Shown here: one piece after another, positions 25,101 through 37,182 of the stretch
How positions within the stretch are numbered: position 1 is the stretch's first letter
How the letters are laid out: every line of letters begins with the position of its first letter
Source of the DNA: Hirudo medicinalis
Taxonomy: Eukaryota > Annelida > Clitellata > Hirudinida > Hirudinidae
Assembly: GCA_011800805.1 (NCBI GenBank)
Contig: MPNW01000117.1
Span: 66,614 to 130,613 of the forward strand
Length of the DNA: 64,000 nt
Reading direction: 5' to 3'
Position numbers and translations under genes: made by a program
Notes under the pieces: model-generated
Seen by the model: the letters and a program-made list of their open reading frames with translations, nothing else
The model's database searches: none
Told to the model about the DNA's origin: nothing

Positions 25101-27189
25101 AACATCATAACATAAATTATTATTAATATTACTATTATTATCATTACTGTTATTATTATTATTATTATTACTGCTATTACTATTATTATTATTATTATTA
25201 ATGAGGTTTCATTTATAACCTCATTTCTCCCAAATGAATAATAACCAACCTCAACAGCAGGCAGGGTCGCGAGAAACTCCTCAGCAGACGGCCAATCACA
25301 GGCCAGCATTAGTTCGGCTATGTAACTCCATGCATAAGCGAGCATGGCGTCCGTGCTCTTGGTTTCCTTGGCAATGGAGGCAGCAACTCGGAGGGCGTGC
25401 GGGTCGGACCTCCTCAAGATCATCGAAATGGCTTCCTTCGGCTTGCCGAGAGCGAGGTAGCTGAAAACAGACATCGTTGGAACGCTTAAATTTAGTGCTC
25501 GTGACCTCGGACCAGGTGGTCCTCGACGCTATCAGCCAAACACAACTAAACAAAAGCTAAAGCCAATTGTCGTAGAATTAATTGTAAGACTCAAGATTTT
25601 GAAAGGATTTCAAATAAAGCAAAAAATAAAATGCTTCCCGATGCAAACTACTCATCGACAACTCCGCAACACTGACCACTTGGAAGCATATTCAAAGCTT
25701 CCGTTCTGAGAGGACACCTCCGAAGCTGATCGATAACAGGCCTCCAACAGAGGATTCGAAGAATTCAGTCTGCTCCTTGCGAGGCAAAGAGCCTCCCTGG
25801 GGGGGCGAACGATCGACAAGTCGTTAAGCAGATTATCGATTATCGTTTCCGATAAATTAATATTCAATTGCGTTCGTGTCCGACAAGAAACGAGCGATCT
25901 GCCTACTTGTGGAGTTTGTTTTCGAGGAGCAGGCCGACGGCCTCCGTGACCTTCCCGGCAGCCAGCAGGTACGTGGAGGCCTTGAGGTGCGACTTCTCTT
26001 CGACCAACTGGTCCGCATAAGCCACGAACATTTCCTCTGCAAGTTCTGGCGACACTGGTGGTCAACGATTTAACGATAATCTATAAGTTTATGATTTCGT
26101 TTATTCATTTTTAAGTTACAAATTAAAATTTTGTTTTTAGTCTCGAGAAATGTTTAATAAATTATGCTAATCGAGGGATGGAGTTTCGATGTCTGCCCTC
26201 TTCGGCTTACCTGCGAAAGCCGTACTGACGATGTAGTCGTTCAACAGGCGTTGTGCGGCCAGTTCCCTCAGGTAGGATGCATCAGCAGCTCGGAAAACCT
26301 CCAGCATCACTCGACATTCCAGGTTTCCTTGGTCCTTGTGGTGATGAACTGGAATTACTCGATAGATTACTCGATTTATCGGAAGTATCGGAACGATGTG
26401 CACCTAATAACAACTGACGATCGGACGAATCAACAATCGACACCGATAATAATTAAAATCAATTATTCGTGGATGCACCCGACCTTCTTGTTCGATCATC
26501 TGCTCATTGGCCTGTTTGCTTATGAAGCATCCCAAGTGTGCAGAGTTGTCGTCCAATGAGATCTCATCCTTATTTCCTGCATGGAAAACAATTCCTAGTC
26601 ATCCATTTGTTACCGATAACGATTCAGCAGAAGGCTTGCATAAATTATGTTCATGAGATTGTACATCAAAGAATCCTGATGAACAGCATTTCAGAACCAA
26701 AAGTGCAAGAAACCCTGCAGGAAAGTCGAGGCATTAATAATAGATTATTCATGGCACTCCTGGTTATGCAAATGATGCAATTCTTCACATCAACGACATC
26801 AACAACAACAATGACAATAAAGACAGCAATGACAACAACAACAACAATGACAACGATTGCGAGCGACTTTCCAACCCGAATAGAGGATGGACGCCAGTCG
26901 TACGCAGTCCTCCTGGTTCTCGTACTTGCTCCCATTTTCTTTCTGACTCGACGTCGGAAACAGGGATCGGAACTTTCTCCTGACTGAGCGAACGAAAATG
27001 ACAAAAATAAACTGATTCGAATATAATAATAATAATAATAACAATAATAATAGTTAATTTATAATGTGCCATTTGCATAGCGTCAGAGGTGCTATATTTG
27101 GTCATCACTTTGCGATCCATCGACAAGCAAGGAGATTATAATTACTCAATGAACATATTACTGTTATTATTATTATTGTTATTATTATT

Positions 27190-27227
<38 letters not shown>

Positions 27228-29120
27228 CATTACTAATTAAAGCAAGTAAAAACTGACCTCTTTTGTCTTTCTGTCCTGAATTTTCTGGAATGCTCTCCTA
27301 AATGAATTTTAAACAGTATATTAGCTCTCACAAGCTGTGATTGGCCAAAACTCAACGAAAGCTTCGAATAATCATGAGCACCATAATTAACTCCACCTCC
27401 TTTTTTCTGTCTCCTGCTTGAGACGACGAATCGTCATCGAGGGACGTCCCACAATTGTCCGAGGTCGCGACCTCGTCGCCCTCCAACAGCTCCGAGTCGT
27501 GGGAAAATCTTTCGTCACTCGTTTGAGACGACCTCAGACATTTGACCTTGTAATGCTTTTCTAAAATAAATATCACAACATCTAGAGCACCTGTCGCTAA
27601 CCAATCTTATCATCTTAGTATCTCTCATCCTAGTATTCATTTAAACACCTGCTTACCCTTGGGTGGGGCTGTGTCCTTGAGCCCCTTGTACTTCCAGCCT
27701 TGTAGAGTGCAATCTTCTGCACCGCTGAATACCATCTGACCGTCCGTGCTCCAAGCCAGGCACACCACGGGGCCCAGGTGGCCTCGATAATTGGCCAAAC
27801 CTCTTTTTTCCGGGACGTTCCAAACCTGCCGGAAAAAGGTTTCGGGCAAACAAATATTAAATAACCACTCATTTTTGTTCTTCAAACTTCTAAACTGGCT
27901 ATGTATTATTATTCCATAATTTTAAGTGGCCAAATATTTGCACCGACCTGAACCGTGCCATCGGAGGAGGCGGACGCCAGCAGAGCTTCCTGCCCGGGTG
28001 CCCACTCGACCCTGAGGATCCTATTTTGATGACCTTGAAGAGAGGTCAGGCACTCGTTCAAGGTGAATGCAGAATGCGAGTTCGTCCATTCACCTAAAAA
28101 ATTATATTTCGATCAAAAATAGATTTTATAAATTTTCTTTTCAGAAGCAACAAAACATTAAATTATCCAACAAAGGATTTAATTGGCACAGAATGCACTC
28201 AAACACTCTTAAAGAAGATAATTCCATCATTTCCAACGAACTTAACCTATGACGTTCTTCAGGTCGAAGACGTAAACGTCCGAGGATCCCGTCGCCACGG
28301 CAATCCACCAGCAGAAAGGCGAGCAGGTCGCGAGGTCAAAGTTCGAGGCAGGATGCCAGGAGATGTTGTTGATGATTTTCCTGCAGTGGATTATTTTGCA
28401 GACGAGGGAGAGACTTCCTGTTTCCAGGACATCGATGGAGCTGCCAAGGTGAGGTCGGTAACAAATTATTGTTATTGTTATTATTATTGTTACTATTATT
28501 ATCTTTATTATTATCATCATCATCATCATCCTTATTAATATTTGTATTATCATCATTAAAACCAATTTAATTCAACGACTCTAATTGGCTAGCGACGTCA
28601 CTCGAGTTGTAAATCATCTGCTCGTATCAAAAACATCGAAAGCATTTTTTTTTTCAGGACGAACCCGTCGTCGTGCCCCAGTGCCAGGAACTTGAAGTCG
28701 GGAGAGAAGCGGAGCTCGCTCGTGCTGGCTCTCTGTGGATGAAGTGCACAGTCGATCAATTTCAAAATGAAAACCCCTTTGAATGATTCTCCATAAATGC
28801 GTTTAAAATGTTTTCATTTTTTCTATTCCCTAAATGATGTTATTCTCGAGCGACGAACTGACCACGTGTCGAGGGTCGACTCTCGAAATGACGTCCTCGA
28901 CGTCCCAGGCCTGGTCCTTCATGAGGCAGGGGTCGTGCACGTAGGCCACCATTTCTCCGACACTGTAGAGGTGCACGTGACCTGCGGGTTAAAGGTCGGA
29001 GTTTCGATTTCAGTAGTTCATCCAGCGATATCATCAGTGGATCCTATTCATCGTCGTCGTCGTCGTCATCATCATCACCACCACCATCATCATCATCATA
29101 ATCGTCGTCGTCATCATCAT

Positions 29121-29152
<32 letters not shown>

Positions 29153-29333
29153 TCATCATCATAATCGTCGTCGTCATCATCATCAATGACCACCACTGCG
29201 AGAAATTACTTTTTGTTTTTGGTCCGATCATAGGTCCCCATGACAGGGAGTGCACAGACCTCTTGTGGTATGTGGCCGATTCTTCGATGTTGTCGTTTCT
29301 GTTTTAATGTAAGAATTTATTGAAGAAATTAAG

Positions 29334-29377
<44 letters not shown>

Positions 29378-29383
29378 GTAATA

Positions 29384-29431
<48 letters not shown>

Positions 29432-29463
29432 TAGTAATATATCAATAATCAACATACCAGCAN

Positions 29464-29499
<36 letters not shown>

Positions 29500-29505
29500 G
29501 TAATA

Positions 29506-29559
<54 letters not shown>

Positions 29560-30700
29560 TAGTAATATATCAATAATCAACATACCAGCAATTAACATAT
29601 CAATAATTAACATGTGAATAATTAATATATAAATTGTAAAATTGTTCACGATTTTGAGGACACGTCCTTGATGATGCCGACCGCTCCCTCCTCCGAAGCA
29701 AAAGCCAGCATCCTTTCATTGTAAGGATGCCATACCACCTGCAACATGCAATGTGACTGACGTGCACAATCATGATCATCTCACACAAATAAACGAGGGC
29801 AATTCGTGAATAATTCATCGACCAATTCGCGAATAATTCATCGATCAATTCATGAATAATTCATCGACCAATTCGTGAATAATTCATCGACCGATTCACG
29901 AATAATTCATCCAGCGATCCAAAGCACCGACTCCACTCACCGACGTGACCTTGTACTTGTATTGGTGGGTGCTGAAATTGGAGCAGACGTTGTTGCTCAC
30001 GCTGAACATCCTGACGGTGTTGTCGCCAACGCCGATGGCAAACTTTTCTGAAACGAGACGACGACGAGGCCGGCTTGAGTACGATGAACGAACAATGAAT
30101 TTATAACGGCCATTAAATATTAGTAATTAAAAATGGTCGTCTTCATTCTGACCTGTCGAGACAGGCGATTGGCTGATCGCGTAGACGTAGCCTCCGGGTG
30201 TCGGCAAGCTGAACACGGCTTTTAAGGCCTCCACATTCCAAACGACAATCTGCAAAATCCGTTCGAAAAATTTCTTACCGAGAACTTGTCTTTATAATTG
30301 CATGAATATTGAGGAATAAATATGTCATTAATAGTTGTTGTCATTAATAGCAATCATTAATGAAATCATTAACAAAAAGCTGACCAATCTATCTGTAGAC
30401 ACACTCAGAGCCATCTTGGCTCCTGAAGATGATATCCAGGTCGAGATGTTGATGACTGATCTCGTGTGACCTTTGACCTCTCCGGATTGCAGACGCCTCG
30501 GTGCCTCCTCCCTCAAGTCGTAGAGGAACAACTCACCACTGAAAAGAAATTTCATCGATCGACAATTAACTTCTCAAGCAGTTATTGACTTTGCTATCAT
30601 TATTATTATTAACTTGTATCAAAATTAAAATAGTAAATTATTATTGTTATTATTACTATTATTATTATTATTATTATTATTGTTGTTGTCGTCGTCGTCG

Positions 30701-30741
<41 letters not shown>

Positions 30742-32127
30742 TCACCTGAAATTAGACGCCACAAAACACTCGCGAGACCAGGCACAGGTGCTCAGGGCAA
30801 ACCACCTCTTGCCCTTGAACTTCTGATGACCTTCCAAGGTTATGACCTTCTCAACTTTACCCTCCTCTGCATTCCAAAGTCTGACTGTCTTGTCTTGACT
30901 CAGAGACAAGAGCTGAAGCTCGTTAGCGTCTGAATGTTAAAGTAAGCAAGTAAGTCCTATGGAAACCGGTCTTGCGAGATTTAAAAATAAAAATTAAGTA
31001 AGTTTTATTTATATAGTGCCATAAGCGTGAGCGTCAGGGGCGCTTGGACCATTTATATAGCGCCGGCTCCCAGGGGCGCTTTGTGATGGTGCAAGCTGGG
31101 TTTCGAACACGACACGTAACGACCGTTGCTTTTACCGTCGTTCGCAGGAACGCTAACCTCTGAGCTAACTTGCACCCGCATTCACAAGAAATTGTTTACC
31201 GGCTGAAGGTTGCAGCCAGTGGAGTGACTGGATTTCGTCGCAATGTTCTCGGAGCTTGTGGACGAGGACGACGCTTTTCTTGTCGTACCTCAGTGTCATC
31301 ACCACTCCTGCTTTCAGCCTTCAAAAGGTGTTGAAAATGAAATTAAGGTGATTCAGTTTTGTTGCTAATTACTTCTTAAAGAATCAGTTCACGTCGGTCT
31401 TTATGAAATTTTAAAAAATTAGCAGATTGCAAATAAAATGTATGGTTGGCATAATTAAAAAATATCGATATCAACCCGATGGCTATGATTCCACTGCCTC
31501 TCGGTCCAAAGGCAAGACTGGTGATGGCAGAGTCAGTGTGTCGCACATTCCAGAACAAGAAGTCGTTCGTCAAATAATTACAAATGGCCAACAAACCCCT
31601 TTCATCTCCACTTGCAATAAGGCCATCTTCAGAAGGAGAGCAATGAACGACTGTGACACTAGACTTAATAAATCAGCAACATAGATATTCAACATCAATA
31701 ATAAGTCTCAAACTGATGAAAATACAAGTTTTACTTTAAAAATCATTACAATTAACTTCGAGAATGTCACTGACGTGTTTTAAAGTTGTATGCTTCAAAA
31801 ATAATGACTTACTTTGTGGCGCTTATGTTCATATAGCAACTTGTGCTCTTTGTCGTGTGAAACACGAGTGACTTTAACCGAGCAATCGTCGGCACCGCTG
31901 CAAATTATCCTGTGAACGTTTTCTTCTTGTTCTAGTTTCGAATGAATGCTGACGCCATTAACTCGTCCCTGATGAAGAGCCACAAGGACTAGACATGTGT
32001 TCATGGATTCTGAGAAGTCCAATAAATAAACGCTACGTTTAGAACCAAAGCAAAAAACTCCTGTGCCGTCGCAATCAAGAATTCGGCTGCAGTTCCAATT
32101 TGGGGAAGGCGGTAGAACGAAACCCAT
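22176..32127 (-). CDS. GEMIN5: Gem-associated protein 5 (Gemin5)
   Basis: Gemin5 is the SMN-complex subunit that recognises snRNAs for Sm-core assembly. It starts PPSPNWNCSR, followed by about 14 WD repeats (NISWHPAS, RVEWAPG, VVCLAWSTDGQMVFSGAED), a TPR-like helical region (GKVTEAVGLLLENK, SYIAELMLACDW) and the C-terminal region (ALAQHLQEGQQVLSTYPNF). About 1480 residues (human 1508). Exons from the 5' end: 31813-32127, 31476-31650, 31200-31318, 30746-30929, 30385-30538, 30153-30249, 29941-30047, 29650-29738, 29210-29298, 28863-28981, 28665-28732, 28247-28440, 27948-28093, 27657-27825, 27397-27560, 27258-27297, 26876-26983, 26484-26576, 26211-26348, 25907-26054, 25677-25796, 25250-25460, 24952-25060, 24668-24819, 24474-24540, 24253-24360, 23973-24113, 23281-23843, 22176-22427. 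The first junction misses frame by one base. The last exon is less certain; otherwise the protein stops near 23263. Confidence 0.92.
25109..25202. repeat. ATT microsatellite in a GEMIN5 intron
   Basis: ATT array with ACT and GTT interruptions. Confidence 0.85.
27022..27105 (-). mobile_element. SINE 3' tail with AAT array (GEMIN5 intron)
   Basis: Reverse complement reads CTGACGCTATGCAAATGGCA then CATTATAAATTAACTATTATT running into an ATT array. The same module occurs at 32336 and 59726. A separate ATT array follows at 27163-27232. Confidence 0.75.
28469..28557. repeat. ATT/ATC microsatellite in a GEMIN5 intron
   Basis: ATT and GTT units grading into ATC. Confidence 0.85.
29051..29188. repeat. 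ATC/CAC compound microsatellite in a GEMIN5 intron
   Basis: CGTCGTCGTC, then ATC, then CACCACC blocks, duplicated in the same order with TAATCG joints. Confidence 0.85.
29336..29589. repeat. Tandemly duplicated AAT-array block
   Basis: Two near-identical blocks of about 125 bases. Each is an AAT array followed by TGTAGTAATATATCAATAAT and CAACATACCAGCA. The only isolated N (29463) sits at their joint, so the copy number may be an assembly artefact. Confidence 0.85.
29801..29915. repeat. 23-bp tandem repeat in a GEMIN5 intron
   Basis: About five units of the form CAATTCGTGAATAATTCATC plus GAC, drifting at the CG positions. Confidence 0.85.
30596..30742. repeat. ATT to ATC microsatellite in a GEMIN5 intron
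   Basis: ATT array changing through GTT and GTC to ATC, ending at the splice donor side of the exon at 30746. Confidence 0.85.
30995..31177 (-). mobile_element. tRNA-derived SINE in a GEMIN5 intron
   Basis: On the reverse strand an A-box-like TAGCTCAGAGGTTAGCG and a B-box-like GTGTTCGAAACCC are about 50 bases apart, as in a tRNA head. They are followed by two tail units, GGCGCTATATAAATGG and GGCACTATATAAAT. Related copies: 43901-44034 and 62076-62247. Confidence 0.8.
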
Positions 32128-32335
32128 TGCAGACTCGGAACAGCCTCCCTACGAATGTTTTGACGAAAATAACTGATGCATAGGTTTACTTTTAAAAGGC
32201 GCCAAAATCCAAAAAACATTTTAATAATTGTTTTATATTAACTACATGAGCTTAAGTAAAGAAATTTATTTTATTGAATGTATTATTATTTTTGTATTAC
32301 TATTAAGCAGTTAAAAATATTGTATTATTTACATT

Positions 32336-32392
32336 ACGCATCTGATGCTATGCAAATGGCGCATTATAAATTAACTATTATTATTATTATTA

Positions 32393-32424
<32 letters not shown>

Positions 32425-32427
32425 GAT
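32336..32427 (+). mobile_element. SINE 3' tail with ATT array
   Basis: TGATGCTATGCAAATGGCGC, then ATTATAAATTAACTATTATT, then about 17 ATT units, about 210 bases upstream of the GEMIN5 ATG. Confidence 0.75.
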
Positions 32428-32779
32428 GCAAAAGAGCAACACCAAATCTATGCTAGCCACAATCGTCGCAAATATGACTCTTTTGGGTGTTTATAGTCAT
32501 TTGTGGACAACCATCAATTTAAAAAAAAAATGCAGTCCTTATTGACAAAAGCCAAAAAAAAAGGCTTTATTATTTTAATACAATTCTACATGATAAACAC
32601 TTTTGGAATTGTTCTAAATGCTGACCCATGGCCTTCGTCAAGGAACTTGAAAGCAGAATTAAAATCTGAAACTTCCAAAAAGCAAAAACAAAAGAAAACG
32701 GTAAAAAATTAATATTAAAAATCCAATATTTCGAGATTAATCGACTAATTGGAGCGGTCACAAAAATGACGATGGTTGT

Positions 32780-35700
32780 TCAATGGAAATCTGATCGGAG
32801 GAAATTCTGATCATCTCCCAAGTAAATGTTGTTTTCGTTGAGTCTTTTGTACTTGGAAGAAGATCGACTGAACATGGAAGGAGGTGGAGACGAATCAAGT
32901 TGTGCCGAATTGGAATAATCCTCCCTTGATGCACCAACCTCATGACTCGATTCAGCGTTGTTAAGAATCAGGTTGCTGGATGAAAAGGATTGCAATAATT
33001 ACTTAAAAATGGCAATTGTTCCACTTGGACGTAGTTTCTATTAGGATTATCTTGTTAATCGTTGGTTAATTTATTTTAGGAAAAGCGAATTCTTGCTTGG
33101 AGTTTAAGTCTCCGTCTTGTCTTCTCATCCTCTTGAGAGATTTTAGGAGTTTCATGGAAACGATTTCTGTTTTCCAAGGCCAATTGAACGAACCTTCATA
33201 TTTCATCATCTGCTTCCTTCAATATCACTTATTAATTAATTCGTACCTAATCATTAAATCAACATTGAGCTTCAGTTGAGCCAGATGTCATCTCACCTGT
33301 GATATCTGGCCAGTAAAAGTAATGAGATGGAGAGGATTATTGAAACAAGAGCCAATATGACCACCATTGACCACATGGTGAACTTGAACTTTGAACCGTC
33401 ATCATCCTCCACTTCATCCCAGAAGGAATAATCCGCTCGAGGCGCTTCATGGTTAAGCAAGCAGAATAATTAATTATTATTCATGATATTAATTATTTCT
33501 TTCAATTTTTGGCAAATTTTGGGCAACTATTTTTAAGGCCATTACGCTCAGAAGAAAGAAGGCTTATTGCTACGTCGATTGATGTGGTAAATACTTTAGT
33601 GTTTTGGACACATTTATCTCAGGCTCTGCAAGCTAAGAGATAAACATTTCTAAATGTTAATTGAACAAGAACTACATAACAGGAATAACATCGAAGTAGG
33701 CAACATGTATAAGGTAGTTATTGGTTTTAAACTTATTCTTGAAATCTTGAGCTAACGAGAACCTGAACAGGTAAAGAAGCTCTTTGAAATGCCTGAAAAC
33801 CTTAATCAAATGACTTTGACTTTTAATGTAAAGTTTAATAATACACAATGCTAATTAATTAATAATTAAACTATTTTTTATCGAAATTGTTGTAATAGTT
33901 ATAAATTATAACTAAGTTATAAGGTATAAATAGTATGAATATACTATAACTTATAATAGTATGAATATACTATAACTTATAATAGTATGAATATACTATA
34001 ACTTATAATAGTATGAATATACTATAACTTATAATAGTATGAATATACTATAACTTATAATAGTATGAATATACTTATTTGAAAGTAATAAAATCAATAT
34101 AAATCCACTTACGTTGGGCGTCCTTCGTCCGATCAAAGATGGTCCTGTTGAGTCCCATTTCCTCCTCGAACGAATAAAAGGCTATGAACCCTTTCTTCCG
34201 ATCGTCCGGAGAATCATTCCATTCGGAGTCGGCCCTGAACTGGACCAGAAGTTCCTTGCCGGCAGAGATAACGAAAAAGGGTGGCATGGCTCCGCAGTAG
34301 ATGCCAATCGTGGGAGACTGAACTTTGCCCCCGTCTATGACCTTGACATGATCGGCATTCTCAGTGCAATGGCCAAGAGGGTGCTCTTGAAGTCTGAAGT
34401 ATAGAAAATCGAGACGTATGCGGTGCTTGGGGTTAGATGACCAGAGGCGCCAGGTGCAGCTGGAATTGGGTGGATAGGACCGAAGCGGGTAGCCTGAGGA
34501 GGCAATTTCCCCTGGACTTCTTTTAAGGACGGCATTGCAAGTCCAGTCTTTAAAGAGTAGACGACGATGTTATTAGTTAAAGAATGTGGATGTTAACAAA
34601 AGCACTAAAGGTCTGATAATTTTTGAGTTAAGTATTGTAAACAAGTATCATTAAGTTATCGACCTGCGAAGTAAGAGGCTCTGAATCCTAAATCCTCATT
34701 TTCTCCATCGCTGACGAATCTGAGGGCGACCTTGTTCGATTTGGCAACGTACTTGGTAGTCTTTGACGGCAGGCAAATGGGCCTTGAACTTTGACCGTCA
34801 AGGGTGAAGTCATTTATGAGGAGCCTGTCACCTGAGTTTATATCGCACTTTCCTCCATCTCCAAGTTCCAGGTGGAAGAAATCGATGGTTATGATCTGCG
34901 TGGTCAGTTTGAATTAGTGGTCTGCTTAACAATGGGCGATCGCAATAATACATGGTAATACAGGTAATAGAGGTAATACAGGTAATACAGTCTCGAAATA
35001 TTTGCATTAGTGGCAGTCTCATAAACATTTTCAGTATTCTATTATTCATTTACTGCAATAGTGCACTCGTTTCAATAAAAAGTGATCTGGACTAATTCAT
35101 TTATCAGATGAATTGTTGATTACTTGGTTGCTGGATGCACTGATGTGCCAAACGCATTCCTCGTTGGGGGCGTACTTTAGAGGCCAACCTGGAGAAAACA
35201 AATTTTTCCCCGGCAAGGTCAGATTTTCACCGCAGACTGCAAAACAACGAACAAGATAAATGTAGTAGAAATCATTAGGACAAATTATTGGAAATTATTA
35301 TTATTATTATTATTATTACAAATTATTTTCCTCACGATTACATTCTAAAAGCAAGATTTTACGTTAATTAAAATTTATTTGATAAGGTTTACATCTTACT
35401 GTAAACTGGCATCAAGTCAAAATGATGCGCAGCAATTTTGTCATCTTTTCTGACGACGCTCTCTTCGTTGCTAGTCGATTCAAAACTGAACAAACATGTC
35501 CCTCCCTCTTCGACCTAAGTTCAATAATTAATAATATTAATATTCTATGAATTAAAACACAAGTTATTACAATTGTTAACATAAATGCGCTCAGATAATT
35601 TAAGTATTTATCGTTCATTGCCATCCCTGATTATGCTAATGAGTGAGTCCTGAAGCCTTTTGATTGTACTTGATAGAGGTGCGTTTGACCTCTAGTTGTC

Positions 35701-37182
35701 GTTCAGATCCAATGCCATTTTATTCAAAATGATTCGAAAAACGTTTTATAAGAATTAAACAGAAATTGTCTAGAAAACCTGGTAATCGAAGGATCGGCAG
35801 ACGAATTCTCGCTCGTCAATGCATTGTTTGGCGCAATCTTCTGGAGATGCGTTCGACGTCTCCTTGACTTTCCTCACAATGGAGCTCGCGTACAAAATCG
35901 GATGGAACATGCGCAAGTGGAAATCTGTACGTAAAATATGAGTTGATCACGAGTATCACAAATATTCCAGCGAAAATGTCAAACAAGTCTCGGACCAATT
36001 CTCTCGAAGTGATTACAGTTGGCTAGTGTTACATTGGAGAGGTTGGCGTGACCGGCCATGACAGACGTGTCACTGAGAAGGCAAAAGTTCAGATCCTTGT
36101 CGTGAAGGTAGTCGAAAGAGGCGCATCGAAACTTTCTTTCGTCCAGACATCTTTGGGCACACTGCTCGACCGAGATGCCTCTGAAGGTGTGGTTGTAGAA
36201 GACCTTCCCACCGAATGGCCAGAGCATGCCCGAGCCAAAGTTGAGGAAATTATTCATCGGACCATAATCTTTAAAAACACATTTAAAAAAACAAAACAAA
36301 CCGTTATTAAAAGCTCAAACTAAAGTCAATGGACTGTGAAATCCAACTCACCGATTGTCCTTTCGTAAAAGTCCATCGTATCAGAGTATATGGCGGGCAG
36401 AGAGCCTTCGACCGGAGAAGCGTTAATTAGGTAGCAGGTACTCGGGGACCTGAGGTGATTGAATCCGTAACAGTCGAACTTGGATTCACTGATGCACCTC
36501 CAGGCGCATTCTTCCAGATCGGTGGTGGTAAGTTCCAGGCGTTTCTGGACAGGCAGGTGATGATTCGATATCCTCGTAAAGTAGGATATGGAAATGCCTT
36601 ATGGGAGGATTAGATAAACAGGAATTATTTTGGTAATTGCCGGACTTTGTCATAATTCTATTTCTGGCCTGGTTCTGAGTGTTCTGAGTAATTAGTGTTG
36701 CTTCAGTTTTGGGGTGTAAGTGCATAAATGGTTTTGAATGACTTCGCATTATTTTTAATAGCAGAACTTCATTTAAAAGTTTTGGCAATTTGCATCGCAG
36801 TTCAGAGTCATTTTCGTGTAAAAAAAATTATCCGAGGAAGAGTTCATCGTTAATTGCTCGACTACAAAACATTTTAATAGTAACGATGGTAACCGAATCT
36901 AGTTGCAGCAACATTCGTAGTGAGGTACGTTCATGACATACTCACGTTCGTAGAGGTCGTAACCTTTGACCACTGTCTCATTTGCATCCTTGTCCTTCGA
37001 ATTGACATCGTAGATGTGACAGGCTTTGTTGGCCAATTCGTAGCCCACGGATTTGCACTTGTCCGAGGATCCGCAAAGGGCCGTGCAGTCGTAGACCGTG
37101 AAGCGACCCGAGAAATATTCCAAGGGGTTAAACTTCAGCTTGAGGTCAGCTCTTCGACTGAAATGACCTCTGAAGCAAGATG
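32780..37182 (-). CDS. PAN/Apple and CUB domain single-pass membrane protein, 5' incomplete
   Basis: Exons from the 5' side: 36929-37182, 36352-36544, 35996-36268, 35779-35924, 35400-35514, 35124-35236, 34664-34895, 34113-34547, 33297-33435, 32780-32975. All phases close, giving about 698 residues. Order: about four cysteine-rich PAN/Apple modules (VYDCTALCGSSDKCKSVGY; LEECAWRCISESKFDCYGF; VEQCAQRCLDERKFRCASF; PEDCAKQCIDEREFVCRSF), CUB 1 (starting CGENLTLPG), CUB 2 (WTCNAVLKRSPGEIASSGYP), one hydrophobic helix (MVVILALVSIILSISLLLLL) and a serine-rich tail of about 65 residues. Topology is type I with an extracellular adhesion or ligand-binding part. The signal-peptide exon must lie upstream of 37182 but I could not identify it. 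I know no named orthologue with this order. Confidence 0.86.
33940..34076. repeat. 26-bp tandem repeat with dyad symmetry
   Basis: AGTATGAATATACTATAACT plus TATAAT repeats about five times in the intron before the exon at 34113. ATAGTAT...ATACTAT within each unit is an inverted repeat. Confidence 0.9.
34958..34990. repeat. Short GGTAATACA tandem repeat
   Basis: Three to four units of GGTAATACA(G) in the intron between the two halves of CUB 1. Confidence 0.7.

Noticed and set aside
25234..26073. Plus-strand open frames rich in Arg/Gln/Trp
   Set aside because: Antisense to GEMIN5 exons whose phases close precisely on the minus strand.
28797..29255. Open frames ending in poly-histidine or poly-methionine
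   Set aside because: Products of the ATC/CAC microsatellite in a GEMIN5 intron and antisense to a real exon.
29228..29649. Poly-tyrosine open frames on the minus strand
   Set aside because: Translation of the duplicated AAT arrays, including the N.
33940..34076. Regularly spaced repeats resembling a CRISPR array
   Set aside because: Units are directly adjacent with no spacers, and this is an animal intron.
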